A DNA stretch of 64,000 nt from positions 186,001-250,000 of the forward strand of contig NZ_CP116939.1 of assembly GCF_050219315.1 (NCBI RefSeq). The letters run 5' to 3'. Below the pieces are notes generated by a model that saw only the letters and a list, made by a program, of their open reading frames with translations, ran no database searches and was not told where the DNA came from. The stretch is from Megasphaera_A sueciensis. Lineage in GTDB: Bacteria > Bacillota > Negativicutes > Veillonellales > Megasphaeraceae. Shown here piece by piece: positions 18,609-27,008 of this stretch; within the stretch, counting starts at the first letter, position 1, and every line of letters begins with the position of its first letter. The translations under genes and the position numbers were made by a program.

Positions 18609-18638
18609 TTGTCATATAGTGGGAAATTGTGGTAAAAT
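18609..18638 (+). promoter_or_regulatory. dcw cluster promoter
   Basis: TTGTCA (18609) and TAAAAT (18633) with an 18-base spacer, 35 bases before mraZ. The -10 lies inside the repeat array assigned to MraZ, which fits autorepression. Confidence 0.65.
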
Positions 18639-18658
18639 GTGGTAAAAAGTAGTGAAAG
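18619..18658 (+). promoter_or_regulatory. MraZ operator: four phased 10-bp direct repeats
   Basis: GTGGGAAATT (18619), GTGGTAAAAT (18629), GTGGTAAAAA (18639) and GTAGTGAAAG (18649) follow each other without gap, one DNA turn apart. Known MraZ sites are GTGGG-type repeats spaced by 10 bp in front of mraZ. Overlaps the -10 box. Confidence 0.75.
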
Positions 18659-18672
18659 GAGATGACAGCATT

Positions 18673-19113
18673 ATGTTTATGGGTGAACATTCGCATACAA
18701 TTGACGCGAAAGGTAGATTGATATTGCCGGCTAAGTTCCGTGAAGAATTGGGTAGTTCATTTATTGTCACCCGTGGACTGGAAGGCTGTCTTTCTGTATA
18801 TACCATGGAATCGTGGACGAATTTTGCGCAGGCCATGCAGAAATTTACTACTTCAAAGGGGAATGTACGGGCTTTTAAGCGCTTTGTTTTTGGCAGTGCC
18901 GCCGAAGTGGAATTTGATCGGCAGGGACGTATCCTTATACCGGGAAATCTACGTGAATATGCTCATTTGGAAAAAGAAGTCGTTGTACTGGGAACGGGAG
19001 ACAAAGTCGAAATTTGGAGCAAAGCCGTATTTGACGAATATAATGCAAAAACAGTGCCGGAAATGGAAGATATTGCGGAAACACTGGATAATTCTTTTGA
19101 CATTAACTTTTAG
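18673..19113 (+). CDS. mraZ: Transcriptional regulator MraZ
   Basis: 146 residues, two AbrB-like swapped-hairpin domains: MFMGEHSHTIDAKGRLILPAKFR and later FDRQGRILIPGNLREYA, each with the DxKGR/DRQGR core. It forms a ring and represses its own cluster through GTGGG repeats. I used the ATG at 18673 (AAAGGAG 12 bases upstream) rather than the in-frame ATG at 18652, which lies inside the operator. First gene of the division and cell-wall cluster; rsmH starts 8 bases after the stop. Confidence 0.94.
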   Translation: MFMGEHSHTIDAKGRLILPAKFREELGSSFIVTRGLEGCLSVYTMESWTNFAQAMQKFTTSKGNVRAFKRFVFGSAAEVEFDRQGRILIPGNLREYAHLEKEVVVLGTGDKVEIWSKAVFDEYNAKTVPEMEDIAETLDNSFDINF

Positions 19114-19121
19114 GAGGCTCT

Positions 19122-20054
19122 ATGGAATTTCATCATGTGAGCGTCCTGCTCAATGAAATGATAGATAATATTATAGGTGATCCGAATGGAGTATATGTAG
19201 ACTGTACTCTTGGCGGCGGCGGCCATTCCAGGGCGCTTGCCGAACGATTGACCGATCAGGCAACACTTATTGGCTTAGATCAGGACAGTGAGGCCATAAC
19301 TGCAGCTGTCAATACGCTTAAAGGCACTGCATGCCGATTTATTCCGGTGCAGCGTAATTTTCAGGATATTGGACATGTTCTTGATACGCTTTGTATTGAA
19401 AAAATTGACGGAATTATGTTTGATTTGGGCGTATCCAGTTATCAGCTGGATACACCGGAACGAGGATTTTCTTATATGCAGGATGGTCCTTTGGATATGC
19501 GAATGAATCAATCACAGAAACAAAGTGCGTATGATGTGGTTAATACATATAGTGAAGCGGATTTATATCGAATTATTAAAGACTACGGAGAAGAACGGTG
19601 GGCTAAACGGATCGCATCTTTTATTGTAGCGGCCCGGAATGAAAAACCGATATGCCGGACCGAGGAACTTGTAACAATAATTAAAAAGGCTGTACCGGCA
19701 GGTGCCCGTAAAGATGGACCGCATCCTGCCAAAAGAACTTTTCAAGCGATTCGAATTGAAGTAAATGATGAATTGGGAATTCTTAAAGATACGTTTGAAA
19801 CAGCGGCAGAGCGTCTTAAAACAGGGGGCCGTATCGCTGTCATTACCTTTCATTCACTGGAAGATCGTATTGCTAAACAGACGTTGAAACGTATGGCGAC
19901 TAACTGTATTTGTCCTCCGGGCATGCCTGTATGTACTTGTCATCACCATGCTATTTTGAAGGTATCTCGTCATGCTATTGAACCGGGAGATAAAGAGTTA
20001 GAATGCAATCCGCGTGCACGAAGCGCAAAATTGCGTGTTGGGATTCGTATATAA
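19122..20054 (+). CDS. rsmH: 16S rRNA (cytosine1402-N4)-methyltransferase
   Basis: 310-residue SAM-dependent enzyme that methylates C1402 in the ribosomal P site. Motifs: YVDCTLGGGGHSRAL (SAM site), GLDQDSEA, GIMFDLGVSSYQLD, RGFSY..GPLDMRM, and PAKRTFQAIRIEVN with a C-terminal NPRARSAKLRV. Second gene of the dcw cluster, 8 bases behind mraZ with an AGGAGG site. Confidence 0.96.
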   Translation: MEFHHVSVLLNEMIDNIIGDPNGVYVDCTLGGGGHSRALAERLTDQATLIGLDQDSEAITAAVNTLKGTACRFIPVQRNFQDIGHVLDTLCIEKIDGIMFDLGVSSYQLDTPERGFSYMQDGPLDMRMNQSQKQSAYDVVNTYSEADLYRIIKDYGEERWAKRIASFIVAARNEKPICRTEELVTIIKKAVPAGARKDGPHPAKRTFQAIRIEVNDELGILKDTFETAAERLKTGGRIAVITFHSLEDRIAKQTLKRMATNCICPPGMPVCTCHHHAILKVSRHAIEPGDKELECNPRARSAKLRVGIRI

Positions 20055-20096
20055 TATACCAGACGTATATGGATATATATTTTATAATTTGATCGG

Positions 20097-20519
20097 ATGT
20101 GGTATAATATGCTAGCCAGAAAAGCAGGTTATTATAATTATCAAAATCAGAGCACGCGGACAATTGCCGTTCATTATACCGGAGATGCCGCATACGGTAC
20201 GAGAGCTGAAGAACGTAAATTTTCCCAGGTTTTATGGAAAACATTTGCTTTGATTGCCATTATAGGTATCTTGCTTTTGGCACATGTGGCTATTTCGGCA
20301 GCCGCAGCGAATAGCGGGTATAATTTGATGCGGGAAAAACAACAGGTACAACAATTTTATCGTGAAAATGAAGATTTACGATTGGATATTGCCAAAATGG
20401 AATCGCCGGACCGGATTTATTCTATGGCGACGCAAAAATTGGGAATGGTTGCACCGGGGCAGGTGCTGTATGGCCCTTCATATGCAAAGAGCAGCGTGGG
20501 GAAACACGTAGGTAAATAG
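20097..20519 (+). CDS. ftsL: FtsL-like cell division protein
   Basis: 140 residues: basic cytosolic N-terminus, one membrane helix near residues 48-70 (TFALIAIIGILLLAHVAIS), then a coiled coil (REKQQVQQFYRENEDLRLDIAKMESPDRI) and a GMVAPGQVLY tail. This is the FtsL/DivIC architecture; FtsL bridges FtsQ/DivIB and DivIC at the septum. Identity rests on topology and gene order because the family is poorly conserved. The start could also be the ATG at 20109. Confidence 0.75.
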   Translation: MWYNMLARKAGYYNYQNQSTRTIAVHYTGDAAYGTRAEERKFSQVLWKTFALIAIIGILLLAHVAISAAAANSGYNLMREKQQVQQFYRENEDLRLDIAKMESPDRIYSMATQKLGMVAPGQVLYGPSYAKSSVGKHVGK

Positions 20520-20529
20520 AGCAATATGG

Positions 20530-20566
20530 GCAGCCTTTTTCCGTAAGGCTGCTATTTGTATTTTTT
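20530..20566 (+). terminator. Terminator or attenuator between ftsL and murE
   Basis: GCAGCCTT (20530-20537) / AAGGCTGC (20545-20552) with a TTTCCGT loop, then TATTTGTATTTTTT. It stands exactly where ftsI or spoVD is found in most relatives. Confidence 0.75.
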
Positions 20567-20615
20567 GAAAATGGCTTCATTCGAACCGAGATTAGTTGTT
20601 TAGGAGGAAATTGTG

Positions 20616-22103
20616 ATGAAAACAATAGGGGAACTTTGTAAGATAATTAATGGAATATATAATATTAAAGGTAATGCCGAAAAGAAAATTACGGGTATTT
20701 CTTCCGATTCCAGAAAAATAGAACCAGGCGATTTATTTATCTGCTTGCCTGGCGTGCATGTTGATGGATCTGTTTTTGCCAAGCAAGCAGTGGAAAAAGG
20801 TGCGGCTGCCGTTCTGACAACCAAACATCTGGATTTGCCGCCGCAAGTTGTACAAATTACAGTGCACAATATTCATGAAGCGATGGAGGATGTTGTTCCG
20901 TATTTTTATGATTATCCCGGTAAAAAAATGCGGATGATAGGTGTTACAGGAACAAATGGGAAAACAACGACAACGCATATTATTGCTCATATTTTGCGCA
21001 GCGCCGGATATCATGTCGGCGTTATTGGAACTATTCATGCCCTTATTGACGATAAAGAATTGCCTATTCATAATACGACGCCGGATGTTGTAGAATTACA
21101 ACAATTTTTGTCGCTTATGTATGAAAAAGGAATTACCCATGTGGTTATGGAGGTCTCGAGTCATGCGTTAGCTATGAACCGTGTGGCAGGGTGTGAATAC
21201 GATACGGCGGTGTTTACGAATTTGACACAAGATCATTTGGATTATCATAAAACCTTTGCAAATTATCTGGCAGCTAAGGAAAAACTTTTTCAAGGATTAA
21301 GTTCTGGTGAACATGTTAAAGATAATAAGACTGCCATTGTTAACATTGATGATCCTTATGGAAAAGATATTCTCGGTGTTTGCCATTGCAAGACACTGAC
21401 ATATGGAGTTGAAAAGGAAGCAGATCTTAAAGGCGCTAACTTAAAAGTAGAGTTAAAGAGTTCATCCTTTGATGTGACAGGACCGTTTGGAAGTGTTTCC
21501 CTCCATATGCAGATTACCGGATTATTCAATGTATATAATACCTTAGCGGCTATTGGGGCTGCACACGCAGAAGGAGTTTCTACAGAAATTATTGATAAAG
21601 CGATTCAAACATTTCATTCGGTACCGGGACGCTTTGAACTTGTAGAAGAAGGGCAAGATTTTGCAGTTATTGTTGATTATTCGCATACGCCGGATAGCCT
21701 GGAAAAGGCACTTACAACAGCTCGAGCAATGAATCCGAAACGAATTATTGCCGTATTCGGATGTGGGGGTGATCGGGATCGGACAAAACGTCCTATTATG
21801 GGGCGCATTGCTGCAGAATATGCAGATATTCCTATTGTTACATCTGATAATCCACGTTCGGAAAACCCGGAAGATATTGTTAAGGAAGTAGAAAAGGGTG
21901 TATTGGAAGGGATAAAAGAAGGACAGCATCATGAAGTCATCGTAGATAGACGATCGGCTATTTACCGCGCGGTAGCAATAGCTCAAAGCGGGGATATTAT
22001 TTTGATTGCCGGGAAAGGTCATGAAACGTATCAGATTTTGAACAGCGGTACTATTCATTTTGATGACCGTGAGGTAGCGCGTGACGCGATAAAGGGGAGA
22101 TAA
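20616..22103 (+). CDS. murE: UDP-MurNAc-L-Ala-D-Glu:meso-diaminopimelate ligase
   Basis: ATP-dependent ligase adding the third residue of the peptidoglycan peptide. 495 residues. GVTGTNGKTTTTH is the ATP loop; HTPDSLEKAL, GGDRDRTKRP and DNPRSENP follow. The DNPR motif is the one that binds meso-diaminopimelate rather than lysine. I chose ATG 20616 with AGGAGG 8 bases upstream over the GTG at 20613. murF follows 2 bases after the stop. Confidence 0.95.
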   Translation: MKTIGELCKIINGIYNIKGNAEKKITGISSDSRKIEPGDLFICLPGVHVDGSVFAKQAVEKGAAAVLTTKHLDLPPQVVQITVHNIHEAMEDVVPYFYDYPGKKMRMIGVTGTNGKTTTTHIIAHILRSAGYHVGVIGTIHALIDDKELPIHNTTPDVVELQQFLSLMYEKGITHVVMEVSSHALAMNRVAGCEYDTAVFTNLTQDHLDYHKTFANYLAAKEKLFQGLSSGEHVKDNKTAIVNIDDPYGKDILGVCHCKTLTYGVEKEADLKGANLKVELKSSSFDVTGPFGSVSLHMQITGLFNVYNTLAAIGAAHAEGVSTEIIDKAIQTFHSVPGRFELVEEGQDFAVIVDYSHTPDSLEKALTTARAMNPKRIIAVFGCGGDRDRTKRPIMGRIAAEYADIPIVTSDNPRSENPEDIVKEVEKGVLEGIKEGQHHEVIVDRRSAIYRAVAIAQSGDIILIAGKGHETYQILNSGTIHFDDREVARDAIKGR

Positions 22104-22105
22104 AC

Positions 22106-23491
22106 ATGGCAACCTTTACGATACAAGAAGTTGAGAAAGCAACGGAAGGAACACTGTCTTATCCGATTAAAGAAGACATGATTTTTTCTAAAGTAGAAAC
22201 GGATACAAGAAATATAAGTCCAGGATCGCTGTTTGTTGCGTTAAAGGGTGAAAAGTTCGATGGGCATGACTTTGTATGCCAAGCGCGTGATAATGGGGCA
22301 ACGGGTGCGATTGTACAGGAATATAGAGAAGAATATAAGAAAGATAACTTTGCTGTTATTCTTGTTTCCAATACGTTAACTGCATATCAGGGGCTGGCAC
22401 GGTTCCACCGGCGGCGTTTTGATATTCCCATCGTAGCTGTAACCGGTTCTGTAGGTAAAACGACGACGCGTAATATGATAGCATCTGTTTTGGCACAGAA
22501 ATTTACTGTTTTGCAGACAGCAAAAAATTTTAATAATGAAATTGGGTTACCGAAGACATTGCTGCAGCTGACGAAAGATCATGGGGCTTGCGTGGTGGAA
22601 ATGGGAATGCGCGGGCTGGGACAAATTGCTGATTTGGCTGCTGTAGCGGAACCAACGGTTGGCGTTGTGACCAATGTGGGTAAAAGTCATATCGAATTGT
22701 TGGGATCTCAGGCCAACATTGCCAAAGCGAAAAGTGAATTAGTCAAAGCTCTTACGGAAAACGGAGCGGCGATTTTAAATCAGGATGATCCGTATACTGC
22801 GGCCATGGCTGATTTGTGCAAGGGAAAAGTTGTCAGTTTTGGCTTGGGTAATGATGCCGTTATACAGGGAAACCGCATTTTTATGGATGAGCAGGGAGTA
22901 CATTTTACGTGCCGCTGCTTTGATGAAATGTTTGATGTGTTGATTCCGGCATTGGGAGAACACAATGTCTACAATGCATTGGCCGCTATTTCTGTAGGTC
23001 GGATACTAGGACTTTCAGATAGAAAAATGCAAAAAGGATTGCTTGAATATCAGAGTGAAGCAATGCGGCAGGAACTGATACGCATTGGATCGTATACGTT
23101 TATTAATGATGCCTATAATGCAAATCCTGCGTCGATGCAGGAAGCAGTCAGAACGCTTGCACAGCTTGGAAAGGGACGCAAAATTGCTGTTCTTGGCGAC
23201 ATGTTAGAGTTAGGTGAGTGGGCACAGAAGGAACACGAAAAAATTGGCATTGAGGCTGCTGCGTTAGGCATTGATGTTGTAATCGCCATGGGATCTCTTG
23301 CTGGTTATATTGCGGCGGCGGCTGAGAATGCCGGATTGACCCAGGTTTATACGGTAGAAAGTCATGCGGCAGCGGCGGCTTGTTTGAAACATATTCTCCA
23401 GCCGGAAGATACAATCCTTCTTAAAGGATCACGAGGAATGGCAATGGAGAAAATACTGCCTTATTTTGAAGGGAAGTCATGCGAATGTTAA
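22106..23491 (+). CDS. murF: UDP-MurNAc-tripeptide:D-alanyl-D-alanine ligase
   Basis: 461-residue Mur ligase that adds D-Ala-D-Ala to complete UDP-MurNAc-pentapeptide. Motifs: AVTGSVGKTTTRNMI (ATP loop), NFNNEIGLPKTLL, EMGMRGLGQI, NDAYNANPASM and LGDMLELG. Its substrate D-Ala-D-Ala is made by the Ddl half of the fusion at 27-29 kb. It overlaps mraY by 13 bases. Confidence 0.95.
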   Translation: MATFTIQEVEKATEGTLSYPIKEDMIFSKVETDTRNISPGSLFVALKGEKFDGHDFVCQARDNGATGAIVQEYREEYKKDNFAVILVSNTLTAYQGLARFHRRRFDIPIVAVTGSVGKTTTRNMIASVLAQKFTVLQTAKNFNNEIGLPKTLLQLTKDHGACVVEMGMRGLGQIADLAAVAEPTVGVVTNVGKSHIELLGSQANIAKAKSELVKALTENGAAILNQDDPYTAAMADLCKGKVVSFGLGNDAVIQGNRIFMDEQGVHFTCRCFDEMFDVLIPALGEHNVYNALAAISVGRILGLSDRKMQKGLLEYQSEAMRQELIRIGSYTFINDAYNANPASMQEAVRTLAQLGKGRKIAVLGDMLELGEWAQKEHEKIGIEAAALGIDVVIAMGSLAGYIAAAAENAGLTQVYTVESHAAAAACLKHILQPEDTILLKGSRGMAMEKILPYFEGKSCEC

Positions 23492-24453
23492 ATACGCTGA
23501 TCTATGGATTTGCAGTCAGCTTGGTCATAGCACTGGTATTGGGTCCGTTTGTGATACGGGAATTAAAATCCTTTCACGCTCGCCAATCGGAGCGGGAAGA
23601 AGGACCGGCGAGCCATAAAATAAAAGCGGGAACTCCAACGATGGGAGGCGTTTTAATTTTAACGGCTTTAGTGGTATCTTGCTTGGTTTTTGATCCGCTG
23701 GATCTGCGTAAGGGATTAGCTCTGTTTTTGACATTAGGCTATGGCGCAATTGGTTTTTTAGACGATGGAATCAAGTCATTGAAGCATCGAAACCTAGGTC
23801 TTACGGCAAAGCAAAAATTGATAGGGCAGTTTATTATGGCGGCTATATTCTGTGGTATTTTAAAAGTATATTTGGATTTTCCAACGACGTTATGGATCCC
23901 ATTTACAAACTGGCATGTTGAAATTGGGATATTCTATTATTTATTTGTTTTTGTGATGATTGTCGGCACGAGTAATGCCGTGAATCTTACCGATGGATTG
24001 GATGGCTTGGCGGCGGGTTCTTGTGCGATTACTTCTGTGGCGTATGTAGTTATTGCCGTGGCGCTGGGATATATTAATTTTGCCGTATTTTGCGCATCTA
24101 TGGCCGGAGCTTGTTTAGGCTTTTTGTTTTATAATCAGCATCCGGCGAAAATGTTTATGGGGGATACAGGTTCCTTAGCCTTAGGGGGCGCGCTGGCGGC
24201 AATGGCCATTCTTACGAAAACAGAATTGCTGCTTATTATAGCGGGCGGACTGTATGTGATCGAAGCATTATCGGTCATTATACAGGTCATTTCCTTTAAG
24301 ACCCGCGGTGTCCGTGTTTTTAAGATGAGTCCGATCCACCATCATTTTGAATTATCAGGGTGGAGCGAAGTGAAAGTCGTTACGGTTTTTTGGAGTTTTT
24401 CAGCCATAATGGCAATTATTGCTATTATTATTGTATTGTCCACGACTAATTAA
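23479..24453 (+). CDS. mraY: Phospho-MurNAc-pentapeptide transferase
   Basis: 324-residue membrane enzyme making lipid I from undecaprenyl phosphate. About ten helices; motifs KAGTPTMGG, GFLDDGIKSLKHRNLGL (Mg-binding Asp-Asp), NAVNLTDGLDGLA and MGDTGSLALGG, and SPIHHHFEL near the end. The ATG lies within the murF 3' end, so translation is coupled. Confidence 0.96.
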   Translation: MRMLNTLIYGFAVSLVIALVLGPFVIRELKSFHARQSEREEGPASHKIKAGTPTMGGVLILTALVVSCLVFDPLDLRKGLALFLTLGYGAIGFLDDGIKSLKHRNLGLTAKQKLIGQFIMAAIFCGILKVYLDFPTTLWIPFTNWHVEIGIFYYLFVFVMIVGTSNAVNLTDGLDGLAAGSCAITSVAYVVIAVALGYINFAVFCASMAGACLGFLFYNQHPAKMFMGDTGSLALGGALAAMAILTKTELLLIIAGGLYVIEALSVIIQVISFKTRGVRVFKMSPIHHHFELSGWSEVKVVTVFWSFSAIMAIIAIIIVLSTTN

Positions 24454-24474
24454 TAATTAAAAGAGGCGTTTTCA

Positions 24475-25839
24475 ATGAGTATAATGGATTTTACGGGTAA
24501 AACTATACTGGTTATCGGTGCCGGAATCAGTGGTAAAGCTGCAGCACGTGTATTGGCGGGACATGGCGCGGCGGTGGTTTTAAATGATAGGAAGAAAATT
24601 GATGCCTCGGAAGAACCGTGGACGATTCTTGCCGCAGCAGGTGTGAAATTTGTTTTTGGCAGCCAGGAAACGTCTCTTCTTGATACAACGGATATTGTTG
24701 TACCTTCTCCCGTTATTTCTCCGGAAATTCCTATTATGCGGGAAGCGGTAAAAAGAGGGATTCCTATTTGGAGCGAAGTAGAAGTAGCGAGTCGTGTTAC
24801 CAATGCAGATATCCTCGGCGTGACGGGGACTAATGGTAAAACGACAACGACTACACTACTTGGGAAAATTATGGAAGCGGCAGGACGACATACTGTAGTA
24901 GGCGGCAATATTGGTATAGGTCTTTCGGAACAAGCAGCTGATTTACCGGCAGGAGATGTGGTTGTTGCGGAGCTTTCCAGTTTTCAACTTGAAAACACAC
25001 AGACGCTTAAACCTAAAGCTGCTTGTATATTGAACATTACACCGGATCATATGGATCGGCATCATACAATGGAAGCGTATGCTGCTGCAAAAGAACGCAT
25101 TTTTCGCAATCAGACTAAGCGGGAAACCGCTGTTTTGAATTATGATGATCCGTTGATCAGACAAATGGAGAAGGATATACAAAGTAGGATTCTATATTTT
25201 TCAACGAATACAGAAGTTCCTGTAGGTGCTTTCTTGCGAGGCAAGGAATTGATCCTGCGGATCCATGGCAGAGACACATGCATATGCCGGACGGACGAAT
25301 TGAAATTATTCGGTAAACATAATATTCAAAATTGTTTGGCGGCTTTTTTAATTGCCTATGCTGTCGGAGCACCGCTTGCGGTGATTCGTAAAGTTCTTAA
25401 AGAATTCAGCGGAGTGGAGCATCGCATTGAATTTGTGCGTACGATTCAAGGAGTTCCGTATTATAACGATAGTAAAGGGACTAATACGGATGCATCTATT
25501 AAGGCTTTGGAAGCGTTTTCCGGCCATGTTATTCTTATTGCCGGCGGACATGATAAAATGACTCCTCTTGATACGTTTATGCAGCTGGCAGCTAAAAAAG
25601 TGGATATACTGATTTTAGTCGGTGAAGCGGGCGACCGATTTGAACAAGAGGCTCGCAAAGTTGGTGTGAAAAATATTTATCGTGCCGGATTTGACATGGA
25701 AAAGGCCGTAAGGATGGCTCGAAACATGGCAACGGCACCGCAGGTAATATTGTTGTCACCAGCGTGTTCCAGCTACGATATGTATGACAATTTTGAACAG
25801 CGCGGCGATGATTTTAAACGGATTGTTTGGTCGCTGTAA
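24475..25839 (+). CDS. murD: UDP-MurNAc-L-alanine:D-glutamate ligase
   Basis: 454-residue Mur ligase adding D-glutamate. It has GAGISGKAAARVL (Rossmann N-domain), VTGTNGKTTTTT (ATP loop), ELSSFQLENT, NITPDHMDRH, and NDSKGTNTDASIKAL with LIAGGHDK. AAAGAGG site upstream. murG follows after 35 bases; the usual ftsW between them is missing. Confidence 0.95.
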   Translation: MSIMDFTGKTILVIGAGISGKAAARVLAGHGAAVVLNDRKKIDASEEPWTILAAAGVKFVFGSQETSLLDTTDIVVPSPVISPEIPIMREAVKRGIPIWSEVEVASRVTNADILGVTGTNGKTTTTTLLGKIMEAAGRHTVVGGNIGIGLSEQAADLPAGDVVVAELSSFQLENTQTLKPKAACILNITPDHMDRHHTMEAYAAAKERIFRNQTKRETAVLNYDDPLIRQMEKDIQSRILYFSTNTEVPVGAFLRGKELILRIHGRDTCICRTDELKLFGKHNIQNCLAAFLIAYAVGAPLAVIRKVLKEFSGVEHRIEFVRTIQGVPYYNDSKGTNTDASIKALEAFSGHVILIAGGHDKMTPLDTFMQLAAKKVDILILVGEAGDRFEQEARKVGVKNIYRAGFDMEKAVRMARNMATAPQVILLSPACSSYDMYDNFEQRGDDFKRIVWSL

Positions 25840-25874
25840 ATTATGAGCTGAAGTGAAAATAAGGAGGAAAAGGC

Positions 25875-26993
25875 ATGCGTCGTGTCATTATATCCGGTGG
25901 AGGAACAGGTGGTCATATCTATCCGGCGATTACTATTGCCAGATCTATTGCCGATATTGAACCGACAGAGTTTTTATATGTGGGTTCTAAAGTTGGCTTG
26001 GAAAATACGCTGATACCTAAAGAAGGACTGCCTTTTGTTACACTGGATGTACGAGGATTGGAACGAAAAATATCCATTCGCAATATGGTTACATTGAAAA
26101 AAACTATTGGCAGCATGGTGCAAGCCCGATGGTTATTACATAAATTTAAACCGCAGGTCGTTATTGGAACAGGGGGGTTTGTCTGCGGCCCAGTACTTTT
26201 AGCGGCTAGTTTAAGCGGTATACCCACACTTATTCAGGAGCAAAATGTTATTCCGGGTATTACCAATACAATTTTAAGCAAATTTGTCGATATTGTAGCG
26301 CTCGGTTATGAAGAAGCTTCTGGTCGTTTTAATCAAAAAAACAAATTGGTAGTTACAGGTAATCCTGTTCGGAAGGATATTTTAACTGTATCCAAGAAGA
26401 CCGGACGGGCTTTTCTGGGATTAGATCCGGTAAAGTTTACCCTTTTGGTTGCTGGTGGCAGCCGGGGTGCTCGTACTATTAATACAGCTATGGTAGAAGC
26501 GCATCGGTACTTTAAAGATGATCCGGATATACAGATTTTGCATGTAACTGGGACTGACGAATATAAACAAGTTGTGGAACAACTTCCGGGAATCAGCGAA
26601 AAAGGGAAGTACGGTTCGGGAAGTTATATTATTCCATATCTTCACCATATGCCGGAAGCACTGGCGGCGGCTGATTTAGCAGTATACCGCGCAGGAGCGG
26701 TAGGACTGGCGGAATTGACTGTACGAGGTCTGCCTTCCATATTGATACCATATCCTTATGCGGCCGAAGATCATCAACGGTATAATGCGCAGGCTTTGGT
26801 TATGTGCGGTGCTGCAAAAATGATTTTGGATAAGATGCTTACAGGACGGGAACTTATTGAAGAAATCGTTCATTTGAAAAATGATCCGGTAGCGTTGAAA
26901 CGGATGGCTGAAGCTAGTAAGTCTTTGGGAAAACCTAAGGCTGCATATGATATCGCAAAGTTGGCATTGTCCATCGCACGCGACTCAAAATAA
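25875..26993 (+). CDS. murG: UDP-GlcNAc:lipid I N-acetylglucosaminyltransferase
   Basis: 372-residue GT28 enzyme making lipid II at the inner face of the membrane. N-terminal ISGGGTGGHIYPAI loop, IGTGGFVCGPVLLA and QEQNVIPGITN; the C-domain has GGSRGARTIN, YRAGAVGLAELTVRGLPSILIPYP and EDHQ, all standard. GGAGG precedes the ATG. Confidence 0.96.
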   Translation: MRRVIISGGGTGGHIYPAITIARSIADIEPTEFLYVGSKVGLENTLIPKEGLPFVTLDVRGLERKISIRNMVTLKKTIGSMVQARWLLHKFKPQVVIGTGGFVCGPVLLAASLSGIPTLIQEQNVIPGITNTILSKFVDIVALGYEEASGRFNQKNKLVVTGNPVRKDILTVSKKTGRAFLGLDPVKFTLLVAGGSRGARTINTAMVEAHRYFKDDPDIQILHVTGTDEYKQVVEQLPGISEKGKYGSGSYIIPYLHHMPEALAAADLAVYRAGAVGLAELTVRGLPSILIPYPYAAEDHQRYNAQALVMCGAAKMILDKMLTGRELIEEIVHLKNDPVALKRMAEASKSLGKPKAAYDIAKLALSIARDSK

Positions 26994-27008
26994 AGGGAGT
27001 GCATACAC

